Shown: one piece after another, positions 17,046 to 25,553 of the stretch
Layout: each line of letters opens with the position of its first letter
How positions within the stretch are numbered: the first letter of the stretch is position 1
NCBI GenBank assembly: GCA_004297235.1
Contig: SCUR01000051.1
Coordinates: 1 to 30,530, forward strand
DNA length: 30,530 bases
From: Candidatus Manganitrophaceae bacterium
GTDB taxonomy: Bacteria > Nitrospirota > Nitrospiria > SBBL01 > Manganitrophaceae
Direction of reading: 5' to 3'
Position numbers and translations under genes: made by a program
Notes under the pieces: generated by a model
What the model was told of the DNA's origin: nothing
Databases searched by the model: none
The model's input: the letters and a program-made list of their open reading frames with translations, nothing else

Positions 17046-19415
17046 CAAAAACCCGCTGTCGGTCGCGTTGAATGTCGCCGTGCAGGCCACATTCACATTC
17101 ATCGTAACGACCCCATCGGCACAATCGGCGGCTCCGCTCCATCCGGCGAAGATCGAGCCGGCCGCCGGCGCGGCGGTGAGGGTCACCGTCGTTCCCGCGG
17201 CGAAAGAAGCCGAGCAGGTTGCCCCGCAATTGATCCCCGCAGGGGAGGAGGTCACCGTTCCGCTCCCGGTTCCCGACTGGGTAATGGTGAGGGTAAAGTT
17301 ACTCGGAGCGGTAGTGAAGATGAGATCGCCGCCGAAGGTTGTTCCGCCGGCGCTCTGGCCGACGGCCCGGAAGTGATAGGTCGTGTTGGGAATAAGCCCG
17401 CTGATCGCTTGGCTGATGGCGACGGCGGCGTTTCCATTTCCCAAAGGTTGGCTGGCGGTGGTATTGCCATAAGCGGTGGTCGTCCCCCACTGGAACCAGC
17501 CATTGGCCGCGAGACCGTTGGGATTGACCGTTCCGTTGAGGGTGGCGGTGGTGATCCCGACGGAAGTGGCCGCGCTGGTCGCGACCATCGGCGCCTGCAC
17601 GTTGACCTGCGCGCTCTGGCCCTGATTGAGCGTGGTGGTCTGGCCGCCGACGGTGAGATCAATCGATCCGGCCAACACATTCAACCCAAAGATCCCGGAA
17701 GCGGCCTGGGAGAGATCGACATCGACCGACTCTCCCGGATCGAGCTGGAACGAACCTTGGGAGAGACCGGCCGCATCGAGGAACTCCGCGAGAATGGGAA
17801 CCGTGTTGCCGGGGTCCGCGGTGAGGGGGCTGCCGAGGGTGGCGGTCTGGCCGGTGGTGAGGTTGGTCTGGATGGCGGGACCGGTCGGCGGCTTCCGAAG
17901 CTGAATGCTCGGTGAGGCGACGACCGCGGTGACGGTCAGGCTGCCGCTCGCCCCGCAGGTGATATTGGCTTTCTCTCCCGCCACATCAAGGGAAACCTGC
18001 TCAAAGCCCGACAGCTCACAGCCGAGGATCTTGGCGATGGTTCCGGTTCCCGAGATGGTTGCCTGCACACCGCCCGGATTTAAATCGATGACCGAGACGG
18101 TGAAGCCGCCCGCATCGGCGAGGGTGCCGGAGGTGGTGCCGTCGTTAAAGTCGGATGAGACGGTCAGGCTCTCATCGGCGCCGGTGGTTCTATTACGGTC
18201 GATCGCGTCGGCGATGCCGTCGTTGTCATCGTCCGGATCGCAGGCGTTGCCTAACCCGTCGCCGTCGGTATCAAGTTGATCGGCATTGGCCACCGTGGGA
18301 CAGTTGTCGGGGAAAGTGTGCGTTTGGGTGTGGGTCGCCTCGGTATTACCGGCGGCATCCACGGCATAATACGAGAGGGCGTGGGTGCCGGAAGGGAAGG
18401 TTAGCGAAGCGGAAGCCCCCGAGACCGTAGTAAACGGATCTGCATCAATGGCATATCGAATGCTGGTAACTGCGCTGACGCTATCGGTCGCCGTTAAAGT
18501 CACGGTCGTTGAAGCCAGCGCTCCGTCGCCGTCGGCATCCGAGACTGTCTTGGTGGTGGTCGGCGCAGTGGTATCGACGACCGTAATGGTGAAGTTGGCG
18601 CTGCGGCTGTTGCCGGAAGCATCGGTCGCGGTGCAGGTAACCAGATGGGAGCCGAGGCTAAAGGTGCTGCCCGAGGCCGGGCTGCAGATCACGACCGGCG
18701 CCGGATCGACTGCATCGGTGGCGGTGGCCGGAAGATAGCTCACGACCGCTCCCGAAGGGAAGGTTGACTCCGCCGTGATATTCGCCGACGTGCTGACGGT
18801 GGGAGGGGTGGTGTCGACAATGTGGACCTGGATTATCGTCGCATTGCTCGCTCCTCCCGAATCAGCGACGGTCAGAGTAATCGAATAGGTCCCCAGCGGC
18901 AGATCGACCAGATCGAGAGAGGAAGGCCCGGTCAATGTTCCGAACGGGGTGGTCCAGGAATAGGTCAGCGGATCGCCATCCGGGTCGCTGGAGGCGCTTC
19001 CATCGATTGTGACGGAGGCGCCATTTGACGAGGTCGCCTCCACCGTTCGATCGCCCCCCGCGTTCGCCACCGGGGGACGGTTGGCATATTTTAGAGTAAC
19101 ATAATCTTCATTGCCATTATTGCCGCTGTATCCGGTGACGAATACATTGCCGGAGGAATCAAGCGTGATCGAAGAGGGAACATCCGAGAGTCCGAAGCCC
19201 CCGCGTAACGAGAGCGCCAAACCAGCGTCCCGGCCGGATTATACTTGACTGTTAAGTAATCGACGTTGTCGAAGATATTCCTGCTCATTCCCGTTACATA
19301 AACCTCCCCGGCCGGGAATAAAGGTGGTTACATTTACTGATTAAGTTCCGGTATATCTAAACTAGGGAGGATGCTCTCCTGGCAGCAATAGGCAGAGGGC
19401 GCAAGGAAGATTCAA

Positions 19416-19574
19416 ATGAAATGTTATTACTTTAACGAAAAAACGAGGTCTTGTGGAATTCCGAATCCCGAGATATGGAGAGAAATAGAAAAAACCCACA
19501 ATGGGCCTGCTGGAATGTTTGAGGTGATTCCTTTCTTAGAGCGGCTTCCTAAACTTTCTTCTCGATTTTTCTGA
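19416..19574 (+). CDS. possible 52-aa protein of unknown function
   Basis: A plus-strand ATG at 19416 follows AAGGAAGA at good spacing and opens 52 codons to a TGA. The protein starts MKCYYFNEKTRSCGIPNPEI and ends LERLPKLSSRFF. It has two cysteines ten residues apart and no membrane segment. I recognise no family. It occupies the otherwise empty 19319-19646 gap between two damaged minus-strand genes, in A/T-richer DNA, and no clear promoter is visible. It may be a real small gene, a fragment of a longer one, or chance. Confidence 0.35.
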   Translation: MKCYYFNEKTRSCGIPNPEIWREIEKTHNGPAGMFEVIPFLERLPKLSSRFF

Positions 19575-19646
19575 CTTGCTTTTACCGATCCCGGTCACCC
19601 GACCAAAATCTCTTCACAAAATAATCTGCGTCTCATACCGAAAAGG

Positions 19647-20021
19647 CTACTGACGATTCCTCCCTGTCAAAATTCGACGCATCTCCTCCAGGTTCTTCTG
19701 GGCTTCTGAGAATTGTGGATTGATCTCGACGGCCGTTTCAAATTTTCGCACCGCTTCCGGCAGACGTCCCAGTCGATAATAGACTACTCCAAGATCGTTA
19801 TGGGCGATTTCATCATTTGGGTTCATCCGCAACGCTTCGGAAAAATGAAGCGCTGCCTCTTGATTCTTCCCCTGGCTCAAAAAGACAACACCTAAATTGT
19901 AATGGGCTGCGGCCACATTCGGATCTAACCGAACCGCTTCGGAAAAGAAATAAACTGCCTTCTCAATCTGAGAACGGGCTTTAGAATCGGCTCCTAAATT
20001 TATATAAGCATGACTAGGCGC
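19647..20021 (-). pseudogene. out-of-frame C-terminal TPR repeats of the TMTC-like protein
   Basis: About three further tetratricopeptide repeats (HAYINLG...AVRLDPN, AHYNLGVVFLSQGK...ALRMNPN, AHNDLGVVYYRLGR...AVEINPQ) continue directly after the stop of the upstream gene, in another frame. The only start-like codon, a GTG at 19916, falls inside a repeat and has no ribosome-binding site. The simplest explanation is one gene with a frameshift near 20012-20035. The full protein would have about 650 residues. Confidence 0.7.
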
Positions 20022-21574
20022 TCCCTTGCCTGGGCAAGCCCAGGATTGATTTGGAGTGCCTGTAAATAGTGCTGAACCGCCTCCTCTAATCTTCCCTGCT
20101 TCGCTAATGTATTGGCAAGATTATGATGGGCCTCTGCGAAGCGAGGATTAATTTCAAGAGCCTTCGAATAGTGAAAGGCCGCTTTGTCCAGCTCACCCTT
20201 TTTAGAAAGGAAAGCTCCCAAATTATTATGCCCTCTTTGACTGCCGGGAGATTTTGTGACGACATCTTGCCAGAGGGTCAACTCCTCTCCCCAAACGATA
20301 TTCCTTTTGTAAGTGGCAACGGAAAAAACCAATAGGACACCCAATAATAAAATTGCTGCAGCCTTGTCTCTTATTTTAACCCGAATACCACCGAAAAGTA
20401 TCATACTCAGAGTCATCAAAAACCCAACGCTCGGAAGATAAAGACGGTGTTCGAAGATGACGTCCCAAATCGGAATGATAGATGATTCAACCGAGAGAGT
20501 CAGAAAAAACCAAAAGATCCCAAAACCGGCCAGACTCAACCATGTCGAGGAGGAGACAAACACAAAATAGACCGACATGGCAAACAATGTTAAGAGAAAT
20601 AGAAGCGAAATCAACACCGAGGGCTCAAAAGAGGAGTGAGAGACCGGATAGTCATAGTCCAAATTTTGATTAATTGGGAAGAGAAGCAGCCTCAGGTAGG
20701 TTAAGATCACTCGAAATTCAGTAAAAAGATACTCACTCCGACTCAGGACGGTCGTCTGCTGAGCAAAACCCTCCTCTATGCTCCCGACCACATCGAGTCG
20801 GGAGAATGGGATGACCAAAAGGGTGAGCAAAAAAGGGATGAGGAAAACCATCCGTTCTTTGTCTAAAGTCCCAAAGAAAACAATTTCGATGAGCACAAGC
20901 ATGATCGGCAGGGTAAAGCTAATCTCCTTAGTCTTCATCGCCAGAACGGTGGAGAGTAGAGCAAGTACACACCAGAAAAATTTATTCCGAACGTCAGCCG
21001 ATGGCAGGCGCCCTTTTAAATAAAAGACGACAGAGAGCAGATAGAACAACGTGGCCAATGAGGCGAGCCGTTGGACAATGTAGGTCACGGCTTGGGTCTG
21101 AATCGGATGGACCACAAAGAGCAGCGCCGTGGCGAGGGCGATCCATGAAGCGCGATCTGTTTCACCCCAGTCGCCTCGACTGATCGAGGGGGTCTGGAAG
21201 AGCAGACGCACCAACAGGTAGACCAGAAAACCATTGGCAATATGGATGATCAGATTAATGAGATGATAGCCGAAGAGGGAAAGGTTCCCGAAGTGATAGT
21301 TCAAAGCAAAGGACAAATAACCGATGTAGCGGCTTCCTGAGAGATCAAGAAAGTTTCTCAGATCCTTGATCCGAGGATTCTCTACAATATTGGGAACATC
21401 ATCAAAGATAAAAGGAACGGAGAAAGTATTAGAATAAATCAGGGTGGCCAGAACGGCGAGCAGGAGAAAAACCGACAGTGGTCTTGTTAAAAAATGGGGA
21501 GGTGGGAAATCGATCTCTTGAAGAACGCGGGTCGGCTCTTTCGATCCGATCTTTCGTTGACTTGCTTTACCCAT
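20000..21574 (-). CDS. TMTC-like GT-C membrane glycosyltransferase with TPR repeats (C-terminus frameshifted)
   Basis: The 524 in-frame residues begin with a short cytoplasmic tail, then about 10-12 membrane helices (from about 33). The first periplasmic loop carries FIFDDVPNIVENPR with D58/D59, as in TMTC and related polyprenyl-phosphate-sugar-dependent GT-C enzymes. Other family segments are SFALNYHFGN...GYHLINLIIHIANG, HPIQTQAVTYIVQR and EHRLYLPSVGF. TPR repeats start near 460 (HNNLGAFLSKKGEL, HHNLANTLAKQGRL). Related proteins transfer mannose to serine/threonine in eukaryotes; the bacterial acceptor is unknown. The frame ends in ERLVMLI at 20000 while TPR coding continues out of frame. 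The ATG at 21574 has only a weak AGG upstream. It is divergent from a DPM1-like gene. Confidence 0.8.
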   Translation of the reverse strand: MGKASQRKIGSKEPTRVLQEIDFPPPHFLTRPLSVFLLLAVLATLIYSNTFSVPFIFDDVPNIVENPRIKDLRNFLDLSGSRYIGYLSFALNYHFGNLSLFGYHLINLIIHIANGFLVYLLVRLLFQTPSISRGDWGETDRASWIALATALLFVVHPIQTQAVTYIVQRLASLATLFYLLSVVFYLKGRLPSADVRNKFFWCVLALLSTVLAMKTKEISFTLPIMLVLIEIVFFGTLDKERMVFLIPFLLTLLVIPFSRLDVVGSIEEGFAQQTTVLSRSEYLFTEFRVILTYLRLLLFPINQNLDYDYPVSHSSFEPSVLISLLFLLTLFAMSVYFVFVSSSTWLSLAGFGIFWFFLTLSVESSIIPIWDVIFEHRLYLPSVGFLMTLSMILFGGIRVKIRDKAAAILLLGVLLVFSVATYKRNIVWGEELTLWQDVVTKSPGSQRGHNNLGAFLSKKGELDKAAFHYSKALEINPRFAEAHHNLANTLAKQGRLEEAVQHYLQALQINPGLAQARERLVMLI

Positions 21575-21583
21575 TGCCTGACG

Positions 21584-21612
21584 ACTATACCAAACCAACC
21601 CTGATATGACAA
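21584..21612 (-). promoter_or_regulatory. promoter of the TMTC-like gene, almost leaderless
   Basis: Minus-strand TTGTCA (21607-21612), a 17-bp spacer and TATAGT (21584-21589), both 5/6 matches. Transcription would start near 21577, about 3 nt before the ATG at 21574. Confidence 0.6.
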
Positions 21613-21627
21613 CACCAGGGGTTCAGT

Positions 21628-21656
21628 TTGACCACTCTCCCCTCCTCGGATATACT
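21628..21656 (+). promoter_or_regulatory. promoter of the DPM1-like gene, almost leaderless
   Basis: Plus-strand TTGACC (21628-21633), a 17-bp spacer and TATACT (21651-21656), both 5/6 matches. Transcription would start near 21663, only about 4 nt before the ATG at 21667. No Shine-Dalgarno sequence would be on the mRNA. The divergent -35 boxes are separated by 15 bp, so the two promoters may influence each other. Confidence 0.62.
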
Positions 21657-21666
21657 CCCTACTGAG

Positions 21667-22365
21667 ATGAAGCTCTCCATCGTAATCCCCGTCTATAACG
21701 AGGAATCGACCGTCGGAGAGGTGATCGAGCAGGTTCTGGCGGTCGAGCTTCCCGGCATCGAGAAAGAAATCATCGTCATCGATGACGGCTCCACCGACGG
21801 CACCCCCGAGGTCTTGAAGAAAGAGCAGTCGCAGAACGCCGACGTCGTGACGGTCTACTCCTCGAAACAAAACTTCGGAAAGGGGATGGCGATCCGAATC
21901 GGCTTGAAGTATGTCACCGGCGATGTCGTCCTCATTCAAGATGCCGATCTGGAGCTCGATCCGAAAGAGTATGGCCTCCTCCTCGCGCCGATTCTCTCTG
22001 GCCGGGCTCAGGTCGTCTACGGTTCCCGTTTTTTGGTTGGAACCAACCGAATCCCTTGGAAGAGCCGCCTCGCCCAACGAATTCTCACCCCTCTCACCCG
22101 TCTTCTCTACGGCGCCCGCCTCACCGATGAGGCGACCGCCTACAAGCTCTTCAAGACGGAAGTTCTCCGAGATCTCGATCTGCACTGCATCGGCTTTGAG
22201 TTCTGCCCCGAAGTGACGGCGAAGCTCTTAAAACGCGGATACCCGATTACCGAGGTCCCGATCACCTACCGACCCCGAACCGAGGTCGAAGGGAAGAAGC
22301 TGCGGTTCGTTCGGGACGGACTCACCGCCGTTCTCACGCTTCTGAAATATCGCTTTTGTGATTAG
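21667..22365 (+). CDS. family 2 glycosyltransferase, dolichol-phosphate mannosyltransferase (DPM1)-like
   Basis: This GT2 family transfers a sugar from a nucleotide donor to polyprenyl phosphate on the cytoplasmic face. The 232-residue product has the GT-A fold markers LSIVIPVYNEE (3-13), DDGSTDGT (39-46), the metal/donor-binding DAD (92-94) and the acceptor region TYRPRTEVEGKKLR. Unlike many bacterial homologues, it has no C-terminal membrane helices, as in the short soluble DPM1 type. I set the start at ATG 21667 because the motif begins there and the upstream in-frame TTG is part of the -35 box. It is divergent from a GT-C enzyme that could use its lipid-linked product. The sugar is not certain. 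Confidence 0.9.
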   Translation: MKLSIVIPVYNEESTVGEVIEQVLAVELPGIEKEIIVIDDGSTDGTPEVLKKEQSQNADVVTVYSSKQNFGKGMAIRIGLKYVTGDVVLIQDADLELDPKEYGLLLAPILSGRAQVVYGSRFLVGTNRIPWKSRLAQRILTPLTRLLYGARLTDEATAYKLFKTEVLRDLDLHCIGFEFCPEVTAKLLKRGYPITEVPITYRPRTEVEGKKLRFVRDGLTAVLTLLKYRFCD

Positions 22366-22402
22366 AAAAAAGAATCCGGCGCGAAGACAAATGATCGCGT
22401 CG

Positions 22403-22462
22403 AAAAACTCGATTCCCGATAAAATGTCGAGTAGCCGCTCCATTTTCTAGGCGATCGGGAAT
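22403..22462 (-). terminator. candidate terminator downstream of nuoN
   Basis: In the gap between the converging glycosyltransferase gene and nuoN, ATTCCCGAT (22412-22420) pairs with ATCGGGAAT (22454-22462). Inside it AAAATG (22421-22426) pairs with CATTTT (22441-22446), with a 7-nt bulge. On the minus strand the stem is followed by CGAG and TTTTT (22403-22407). The bulge and the offset T-run make it weaker than the other terminators here. Confidence 0.45.
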
Positions 22463-22488
22463 GATGGCAGGAACTTTTCAGGCTTTTC

Positions 22489-23919
22489 TTAGAATAAAAT
22501 CTTCGAAGCGGCCATGGCAATGTTGAGGAACGGGGAAGGATAGACCCCCACGATAATGATGCCGATCATGCAGGCATAGAGGGTCCATCGGGCGCTCGGC
22601 GCGATTGCCAGCGGACGGGGATCTTTAATCTCCCCCATGTACATCTGCTTGATGACCATCAGATAGTAGTAGAGCGAGACCACGATGCAGAGGGCGCCGA
22701 TATACACCAGCCACAAAAGCCCCTCCCGGACGGCCGCCCCCAGCAGAATGAACTTGCCGAAGAACCCGGCGAGCGGCGGAACCCCCGCCAGAGAGAGAAG
22801 ACCGAGCGTCAGAGAGGTCGCGAGCAGCGGCGAGCGGCGGCTCAGCCCGGCGTAATCGCTGATCTCATCGCTCTGGGTCGTGCGGAAGAAGACGACCACC
22901 ACGAGGAAGGCGGCCAGATTCGAGAAAAGGTACGCCAGCAGATAAAAGAGAATCGCGCTCGCCCCCAGGTGGCTCCCCGCCGCAAGCCCGACCAAGAGGT
23001 AACCGGCCTGACCGATGCTGGAGTAACCCAAAAGCCGCTTGATGTTCGTCTGCGGGATCGCGGCGAGATTGCCGAAGAGGAGGGTCGCCGCCGCAAAAAG
23101 GGCGATCAAGAAGACCCACTCCTGCTTCAACGGGATCATCACATTCATGAGCACTCGAACCAACACCGCGAAGCCGGCCCCTTTGGAGCCGACCGAGAGA
23201 AACGCGGTCACCGGGGTGGGAGAGCCTTCATACACATCGGGGATCCAGACGTGGAACGGAAAGGAAGCGATCTTGAAAAAGAGACCGACCAGGATCAGAA
23301 AACCGGCGACCAGCAAGACCGGCTCGATCTTCCCGCGCGCCACGATCCACTCGGTCACCTTCTGAAAATCGGTCGTCCCCGTCAATCCATAGATAAAGCT
23401 GATCCCATAAAGAAGCGTTCCCGTGGAGAGGCCGCCGATGATCAGATACTTGAGGCCCGCTTCGACCGACTTCGGATGGTTCCGCATGTAGGCCGCCAGG
23501 ATGTAGGAGGAGATCGAGAGAAGCTCCAGCGAGAGGAAGAGGGTGAGGAAGTTCCCGGAGGCGGGAAGCAGCATCATCCCCATCGTCGCAAAGATCAGAA
23601 GCGCGTAGTACTCCCCCTGTCGCGACGGAAAATATTTCGCATAGTCGATCGACATCAGCATAACGATGATCGCCGTGAGACAGAAGAGGACCCGGAAAAA
23701 GGAGGTGTATGAATCGACGATCACCATCCGATCGAAGGCGATCCCCTCCGTCTGCCCTCCCCAAATAAAAATGGTGAGGAGGATGAAGGACATGCCGCCG
23801 ATGCTGATATAGGCGAGATCGTTCCGCTCCTTCTTGGCGAAAGGAGAATAAGCCAACACCCCCATCCCCAAGAGGCCGACCAAAATTTCCGGAAAGATCC
23901 GAAGCAACGACTCGATCAT
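22489..23919 (-). CDS. nuoN: NADH-quinone oxidoreductase subunit N
   Basis: NuoN is one of three antiporter-like proton-pumping membrane subunits of complex I. The 476-residue product is about 14 membrane helices and includes the family segments SLELLSISSYILAAYMR, KYLIIGGLSTGTLLYGISFIYG, LLGYSSIGQAGYLLVGL and SLAGVPPLAGFFGKF. It is the last gene of the nuo group, 19 bp after nuoM, and is followed by a candidate terminator. Confidence 0.97.
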   Translation of the reverse strand: MIESLLRIFPEILVGLLGMGVLAYSPFAKKERNDLAYISIGGMSFILLTIFIWGGQTEGIAFDRMVIVDSYTSFFRVLFCLTAIIVMLMSIDYAKYFPSRQGEYYALLIFATMGMMLLPASGNFLTLFLSLELLSISSYILAAYMRNHPKSVEAGLKYLIIGGLSTGTLLYGISFIYGLTGTTDFQKVTEWIVARGKIEPVLLVAGFLILVGLFFKIASFPFHVWIPDVYEGSPTPVTAFLSVGSKGAGFAVLVRVLMNVMIPLKQEWVFLIALFAAATLLFGNLAAIPQTNIKRLLGYSSIGQAGYLLVGLAAGSHLGASAILFYLLAYLFSNLAAFLVVVVFFRTTQSDEISDYAGLSRRSPLLATSLTLGLLSLAGVPPLAGFFGKFILLGAAVREGLLWLVYIGALCIVVSLYYYLMVIKQMYMGEIKDPRPLAIAPSARWTLYACMIGIIIVGVYPSPFLNIAMAASKILF

Positions 23920-23938
23920 GCAGAATACCCCCTACCCT

Positions 23939-25537
23939 TTATCTCAACCATCCCGTTGTCCACTCGACCAGAGAAGCGACGACCGTCCCTCCCCCCCCTT
24001 GCATCCGCTCTAAAATCGGAGCCGAGCCGACATGGATCAGGTTTACCAAAATCCCCGGATAGAAGCCGATAATCATCAGAACAGCCAACAAGGTCACGAA
24101 CGGAAGACGCTCCACAAAGGTGGACGGATCGCGAAGCGTTTTCCATTTCGGATGGATCTCCCCGAAAAAGGCGGCGCGAATCGCCCGCAGATAGTAGACC
24201 GTCGTGATCACCACGCCGAAGGCCGCCAGCACCGTCTGGATCGGGTAAGCGCGGAAGGTCCCGATGATGATCATGAACTCCGAAACGAAATTCGCAAAGC
24301 CGGGCAAGCCCGACGACGCCATCGACATCGCGATAAAAAAGAACCCGAGGAAAGGAAGCTGCTTCGCCAGGCCGGAGAGCTCCGGATATTTTTTCTGGGA
24401 TTGATCGTGCGCGTTCGCGGAATCGTACCCGTATTCCCCCGCCCATTCGGGGAGCATCCGGGTGTGGGTCTGATCGTAAAGAAATCCGATCAGACCGAAG
24501 GCGAGGCCGGTCATGATCCCATGAGCGAACATCAGCAGCACCGCGCCGTTGAATCCGATGATGTTCAAGCTCGCCAGCCCCAGCAGCACATATCCCATAT
24601 GGCTGCTCGAAGAGTAGCCGACCATGAATTTCAGATCCCGCCGCGACATCGCCACGTAGCCGCCGTAGAGAATGTTCGCCATGCAGAGGACCGCCACGAG
24701 CGGCATCCAGTATTTCGCGCCGACCGGAAAAAGATACATCATCCGGATGATTCCATACGCGCCGAGCTTCATCAGCACCCCGGCATGGAGCATGCTGACG
24801 GCCGACGGCGCCGCCGCGTGCCCCCCCGGCGACCAGGAGTGAAACGGCCACATCGGAACGAGAGTTCCGAAACCGATCAGGAGCGGGAGGAAGAAGAGAA
24901 TCTGGAAACGATCGGAGAAGTGGATCTGCGCCAGTTGAAGCAGATCGAACGTGTAATGGCCGAGCTCTTTGTAGGAGACGGCGTAGACCGTCAGGATCGG
25001 CACCAAGGCGATCACCGCCCCGAAGGTCAGATAGAGGGTCAGCTTCATCGTGGCGTATTCCCGATTGGTGCTCCCCCAGACGCCGATTAGGAGGAACATC
25101 GGAATCACCGCCAGCTCGTAGAAGAAGTAGAAGAAAAAGAGATCGAGGCTCATGAAGACGCCGTAGACGCCGGTCACCAGAAGAAGAAGGAGAATGAAGA
25201 ACTCCTTCACCCGCTTTTGAATGCTGAAGGAGACGAAAACGCCGGTGAAGATAATGAACGAGGTGAGAAGGACCATCGCAGTGCTGATTCCGTCGACCCC
25301 CAGATGCCAGGCGATCCCGAGCGTCGGGACCCATTCGAGATTTTCGACAAACTGGAACCCGGCGGCCGCTTGATCGAACTGAAAGAGAAGAACGAGGGAG
25401 AGGATTAAGCAAACAAAGGTCGATCCGGCAGCGATCCATCGGATCGCCTCTTTCCGCTCTTCCGAAAGGGTCAATATCATCGCCGCTCCGACGAGCGGGG
25501 CCAATAGAATGATGGTTAATATGGGAAATCCAGTCAC
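23939..25537 (-). CDS. nuoM: NADH-quinone oxidoreductase subunit M
   Basis: NuoM is the middle antiporter-like subunit of the complex I membrane arm. The 532-residue product shows LGVDGISTAMVLLTSF, FFFYELAVIPMFLLIGVWGS with the conserved membrane Glu, MWPFHSWSPGGHAAAPSAVSMLHAGVLMKLGAYG and MVGYSSSSHMGYVLLGL. A hydrophilic stretch (about 375-395, YGYDSANAHDQSQKKYPEL) lengthens one loop. The start is GTG at 25535-25537 with AAGG upstream, 16 bp after nuoL. Confidence 0.97.
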   Translation of the reverse strand: MTGFPILTIILLAPLVGAAMILTLSEERKEAIRWIAAGSTFVCLILSLVLLFQFDQAAAGFQFVENLEWVPTLGIAWHLGVDGISTAMVLLTSFIIFTGVFVSFSIQKRVKEFFILLLLLVTGVYGVFMSLDLFFFYFFYELAVIPMFLLIGVWGSTNREYATMKLTLYLTFGAVIALVPILTVYAVSYKELGHYTFDLLQLAQIHFSDRFQILFFLPLLIGFGTLVPMWPFHSWSPGGHAAAPSAVSMLHAGVLMKLGAYGIIRMMYLFPVGAKYWMPLVAVLCMANILYGGYVAMSRRDLKFMVGYSSSSHMGYVLLGLASLNIIGFNGAVLLMFAHGIMTGLAFGLIGFLYDQTHTRMLPEWAGEYGYDSANAHDQSQKKYPELSGLAKQLPFLGFFFIAMSMASSGLPGFANFVSEFMIIIGTFRAYPIQTVLAAFGVVITTVYYLRAIRAAFFGEIHPKWKTLRDPSTFVERLPFVTLLAVLMIIGFYPGILVNLIHVGSAPILERMQGGGGTVVASLVEWTTGWLR

Positions 25538-25553
25538 GTCCGACCTTTCTTCC

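Larger units (their letters stand above)
15513..19318 (-). pseudogene. decayed secreted multidomain protein (SBBP, PKD, HYR, TSP3, Fn3, He_PIG modules)
   Basis: In order from the 5' side there are SBBP beta-propeller remnants (EVYVTG..., SSGNVFVTG), a PKD domain, a HYR domain, an Ig-like repeat, thrombospondin type-3 calcium repeats (DTDGDGLGNACDPDDDNDG), an Fn3-like domain, an InlB/bacterial-type repeat with paired Cys, domain A, two He_PIG Ig repeats, and domain A again. Such proteins are exported adhesins or surface proteins. Three lesions are visible: no start or signal peptide upstream (in-frame TAA at 19328-19330), a frameshift near 19181-19205 that splits one SBBP unit, and an in-frame TAG at 16059-16061. 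The reading frame is otherwise open for about 1,230 codons, so the decay is recent or reflects assembly errors. Confidence 0.85.
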
